Shown here piece by piece: positions 6,958 to 8,324 of a stretch of 8,324 nucleotides of DNA; within the stretch, counting starts at the first letter, position 1, and every line of letters begins with the position of its first letter. Under the pieces are notes generated by a model that had not been told where the DNA came from, made no database searches, and was given only the letters and a program-made list of their open reading frames with translations. The translations under genes were made by a program, and so were the position numbers. This DNA comes from JBDHAC01 sp039589195 (GTDB lineage Bacteria > Gemmatimonadota > Gemmatimonadetes > Palauibacterales > Palauibacteraceae). Location of the stretch: contig JBDHHV010000148.1 of the NCBI GenBank assembly GCA_039589195.1, positions 1 through 8,324 on the forward strand. The letters are read 5' to 3'.

Positions 6958-7059
6958 GGTAAGTTACCGTAATATCAACGATGGCTCGGGTGATCTGCCC
7001 GGGTTCCTTCTCGCCGAAGCGGCAGGTTGCAGGACCCAATCGCGAGTCGAATCGCGAGT
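6958..7059 (+). repeat. Dispersed ~102-nt repeat, copy R2
   Basis: This is the second copy of the element at 1771-1874, in the same orientation. It begins with GGTAA-G-TTACC (6958-6968), the same palindrome as R1 with its centre base changed from C to G. It keeps the CGGG/CCCG stem (6987-7001) and the terminal 12-nt tandem (7036-7047 and 7048-7059, first unit with one change), hence the same TCGCGA hairpin (7040-7057). Differences from R1 cluster near the 5' end and in a short A/G-rich stretch around 7018. Preservation of both palindromes despite substitutions hints that structure matters; that is inference. Confidence 0.85.
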
Positions 7060-7102
7060 ACCCCGGCCCCCGCGACGATCTGCTTGGAGTGGTCGCGGCG
7101 AC

Positions 7103-7384
7103 CTACGCCACCTCATCCCATCGGCGCAGGAAGGCTTGAACGACCGCGTAGGTCCTGAGAACCGAATCCCGCACGCCAACCAGCTTTGGATGCTCGTGGG
7201 CTTCCGCCTATTCAGCGAGTTGAGGGTGGTCGCTCCATGTATCGAGGTGTTCCCGCAGGCAACGGCGCGAGTACTTGGGGTGGGGCAGACTCACAAGCGC
7301 GAAGCCCAGGGTGTCGGGCTCCAATTGACGGCGGCGGCTAAGTACACAGGGTGGCCGTCGACCCACACCGACGACCCGGTCCTC
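7103..7384 (-). pseudogene. Possible broken gene on the minus strand, family unknown
   Basis: Read on the minus strand, an open segment from 7384 down to 7211 gives protein-like sequence including ALVSLPHPKYSRRCLREHLD and TWSDHPQLAE. A TAG (7208-7210) interrupts it. The same frame then continues with AEAHEHPKLVGVRDSVLRTY and ends FLRRWDEVA at TAG (7103-7105). The two halves have similar composition and read as one helical, charged domain, with the internal stop where a Tyr codon could have been. There is no good start; an in-frame TGA sits at 7385-7387. I do not recognise the family. It may be a remnant tail of a gene that once followed the hypothetical gene at 7414-7971, which is in a different frame. 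It could also be chance coding potential. Confidence 0.35.
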
Positions 7385-7413
7385 TCAGAGATTGCGTTCG
7401 GGCCACCGCACGC

Positions 7414-7971
7414 TCACTCGGCGTGTTGGCCAGACCGAACGAGATTGCACCTTCCATCGTGCCTGGTGACGGGATGGCTTGGATCCCAAAAGGTTGCTTT
7501 CACAGCAGCGTTGGCACCCACCGCATTCGTGCAAATTGGCTTGTGAACGTCGGGAGCCGTGAATCCGAACATCGCTGGCTGGCGTCCGTAGAAGTAGAGC
7601 CCGATCTCCGCGGCTGTCGCTGGCGTGAGGATGCGCGAGCCGAAGGAGACACCGAGGTGCCGGAACGGACGTCCTCCGTGGATCCCGTTCATCTCGTCCC
7701 GCTCGACCTGGTACGTCAGCGTCGGACCGAACGAGAGGACATGAGTGTGTCCGTCTCCGGGTTCCGGTGAGCCGGGTCGCGGACCCACTTTCACCCAGCG
7801 ATCGGAGGGTTCCGCGAAACCCCGCATCTGCCGGGCGACATGCCGGAGCTCGATGGCGCCCGGGGAAAGGTCCACGATCTCATGGCCGACCAGGCGCGGG
7901 GATCGATCCACGACATCGATGAGCAACCAGGTGCGTGGGTATTCAGGTTGATCCAGCGCGAGGTCGCTCAT
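7414..7971 (-). CDS. Hypothetical protein overlapping the cupin gene
   Basis: This encodes 185 residues from ATG (7971-7969), overlapping the TGA of the upstream cupin gene as ATGA; that supports translational coupling and a real start. The product is soluble-looking, with no signal peptide or membrane helix. Residues 12-45 (PRTWLLIDVVDRSPRLVGHE and following) and 75-120 (THVLSFGPTLTYQVE, then RPFRHLGVSFGSRILTP) look like ordinary beta-rich coding sequence with GC-ending codons. From about residue 133 the codons turn mixed (GCT, GTT, AAG, ATT, TGC, AAT) and the sequence becomes Cys/His/Asn-rich. This could mean a frameshift or deletion has fused the original gene to non-coding DNA. I do not recognise the family. 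The cupin neighbour suggests small-molecule or sugar metabolism, but only loosely. Confidence 0.55.
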   Translation of the reverse strand: MSDLALDQPEYPRTWLLIDVVDRSPRLVGHEIVDLSPGAIELRHVARQMRGFAEPSDRWVKVGPRPGSPEPGDGHTHVLSFGPTLTYQVERDEMNGIHGGRPFRHLGVSFGSRILTPATAAEIGLYFYGRQPAMFGFTAPDVHKPICTNAVGANAAVKATFWDPSHPVTRHDGRCNLVRSGQHAE

Positions 7972-8324
7972 TCCGTGCGACCGTAGCGATCTTCGAGCCG
8001 GACGACATCATCCAGCTCAGGGGTGCTCACCTCGAGGATCACGCTATCCTCGAGCGCTTCCATCCGGTGCACGGTGTCGGGCGGAATCTCGATCACCTCC
8101 CCGGGTCGCCACTCGAACGTCCGCTCACCGAGTGTGAAGCGCATGCGTCCGGATTGAAGGTACAGGGTCTCGTGCTTCACGCGGTGTTTTTGCAGCGAGA
8201 GCAGATGCCCTTGGGTCACCTCCAGGATCTTGCCGGCATAGCGGGCCGTGTGGGCGTACCACACCTCTCGACCCCAGGGCTTGTCGACGATTCTCGGGGT
8301 TGCGGGTTCTGGCTTGGGCGCCGT
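7968..8324 (-). CDS. Cupin-domain protein, type II mannose-6-phosphate isomerase-like (5' end cut off)
   Basis: The frame enters from the right edge; 118 residues are visible and the start lies outside. The visible part opens with a Pro-rich stretch (TAPKPEPATPR), then KPWGRE, a signature of the cupin domain found in mannose-6-phosphate isomerases and mannose-1-phosphate guanylyltransferases. Cupin motif 1 follows as SLQKHRVKHETLYLQSG with His and Glu metal-ligand candidates. Motif 2 is PGEVIEIPPDTVHRMEA with its His. Such domains bind a divalent metal and act on sugar phosphates or related small molecules. The small size and missing catalytic partner domain mean the activity is unproven. A GTG at 8264-8262 could be misread as the start, but the KPWG motif lies upstream of it. 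The stop overlaps the next gene as ATGA, indicating an operon reading leftward. Confidence 0.85.
   Translation of the reverse strand, partial: TAPKPEPATPRIVDKPWGREVWYAHTARYAGKILEVTQGHLLSLQKHRVKHETLYLQSGRMRFTLGERTFEWRPGEVIEIPPDTVHRMEALEDSVILEVSTPELDDVVRLEDRYGRTE

Larger units (their letters stand above)
6693..7102. other. Intergenic region with hairpin, tRNA-Ala remnant B and repeat R2
   Basis: These 410 bases contain no gene I can support. In order they hold a long inverted repeat (6741-6777), a 12-nt imperfect tandem AACAGGCACACT/AACAGGCGCACC (6804-6827), tRNA-Ala remnant B (6892-6940) and repeat R2 (6958-7059). Open frames running through the tRNA remnant read out the familiar VAQLGERLLCK pattern that tRNA-Ala genes give by chance. 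Confidence 0.65.

Noticed and set aside
6778..6972. Small open frame with GGGAGG upstream of ATG
   Set aside because: Much of its product is the tRNA-Ala remnant read as protein (AVAQLGERLLCK pattern), a well-known artefact; the upstream part is basic low-complexity sequence.
6895..7070. tRNA-Ala interrupted by an intron-like insertion, with CGGCCCC at 7064-7070 as the distant acceptor strand
   Set aside because: No T arm with a TTCRANY loop precedes 7064, and a better acceptor match with the U70 lies at 6934-6940. The distant match is likely chance in GC-rich DNA.
6981..7137. Open frame starting at the ATG inside repeat R2 (MARVICPGSF...)
   Set aside because: R1 starts the same reading but a 1-nt indel shifts its frame, so the protein reading is not conserved between copies.
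7136..7770. Plus-strand open frames of about 136 and 139 codons
   Set aside because: They lie opposite the better-supported minus-strand gene (ATGA overlap with the cupin gene) and the minus-strand remnant, and show no motifs.
1..8324. CRISPR array, integrase, transposase, toxin-antitoxin or phage genes
   Set aside because: No regular repeat-spacer pattern and no recognisable proteins of these classes were seen in any frame; mobility is only hinted at by the repeats.

Overview
This is a GC-rich bacterial window. Protein style suggests a Gemmatimonadota-like or similar environmental lineage: large exported S9 peptidases, a Tat-exported aldo/keto reductase and a tiny SEC-C zinc-motif membrane protein. 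That placement is an inference from general family knowledge; there is no marker gene here. No phage, CRISPR, plasmid or intact transposase gene was seen.

Layout, left to right. (1) Positions 2-109 hold the last codons of a plus-strand gene, followed by a strong hairpin at 186-204. (2) Positions 282-1250 encode a twin-arginine-exported aldo/keto reductase with a complete D-Y-K-H tetrad. (3) Positions 1388-1630 encode an 80-residue protein with an N-terminal SEC-C motif, one membrane helix and a His/Cys-rich tail. (4) Two paralogous secreted S9-family (DPP IV-like) serine peptidases lie in tandem at 1974-4139 and 4473-6692. (5) On the minus strand at the right end, a cupin-domain gene enters from beyond the window (8324 to 7968). 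It overlaps by ATGA a hypothetical gene (7971 to 7414), which is followed by a broken coding remnant (7384 to 7103).

The most unusual feature is the repeat architecture around the peptidase pair. A ~103-nt repeat (R1 1771-1874, R2 6958-7059) lies in the same orientation before the first peptidase and after the second. Inside that bracket, two copies of a 45-46-nt truncated tRNA-Ala(UGC) gene (4209-4253 and 6895-6940) flank the second peptidase exactly. In both copies the 5' half of the tRNA runs straight into a 7-nt sequence able to pair with the 5' acceptor strand. Each is therefore a possible T-arm-less mini-tRNA shape rather than a simple 5' fragment. The nested direct repeats suggest a cassette built by duplication or insertion.

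Functionally, the two peptidases probably act outside the cytoplasm on peptides. Both keep the Ser-Asp-His triad and the oxyanion Tyr, but neither shows the Glu-Glu motif or the Asn that DPP IV uses to hold a free N-terminus. The first also has an altered nucleophile elbow and Asp motif. They may therefore not be classical dipeptidyl aminopeptidases. No metabolic link between the peptidases and the flanking genes is evident.
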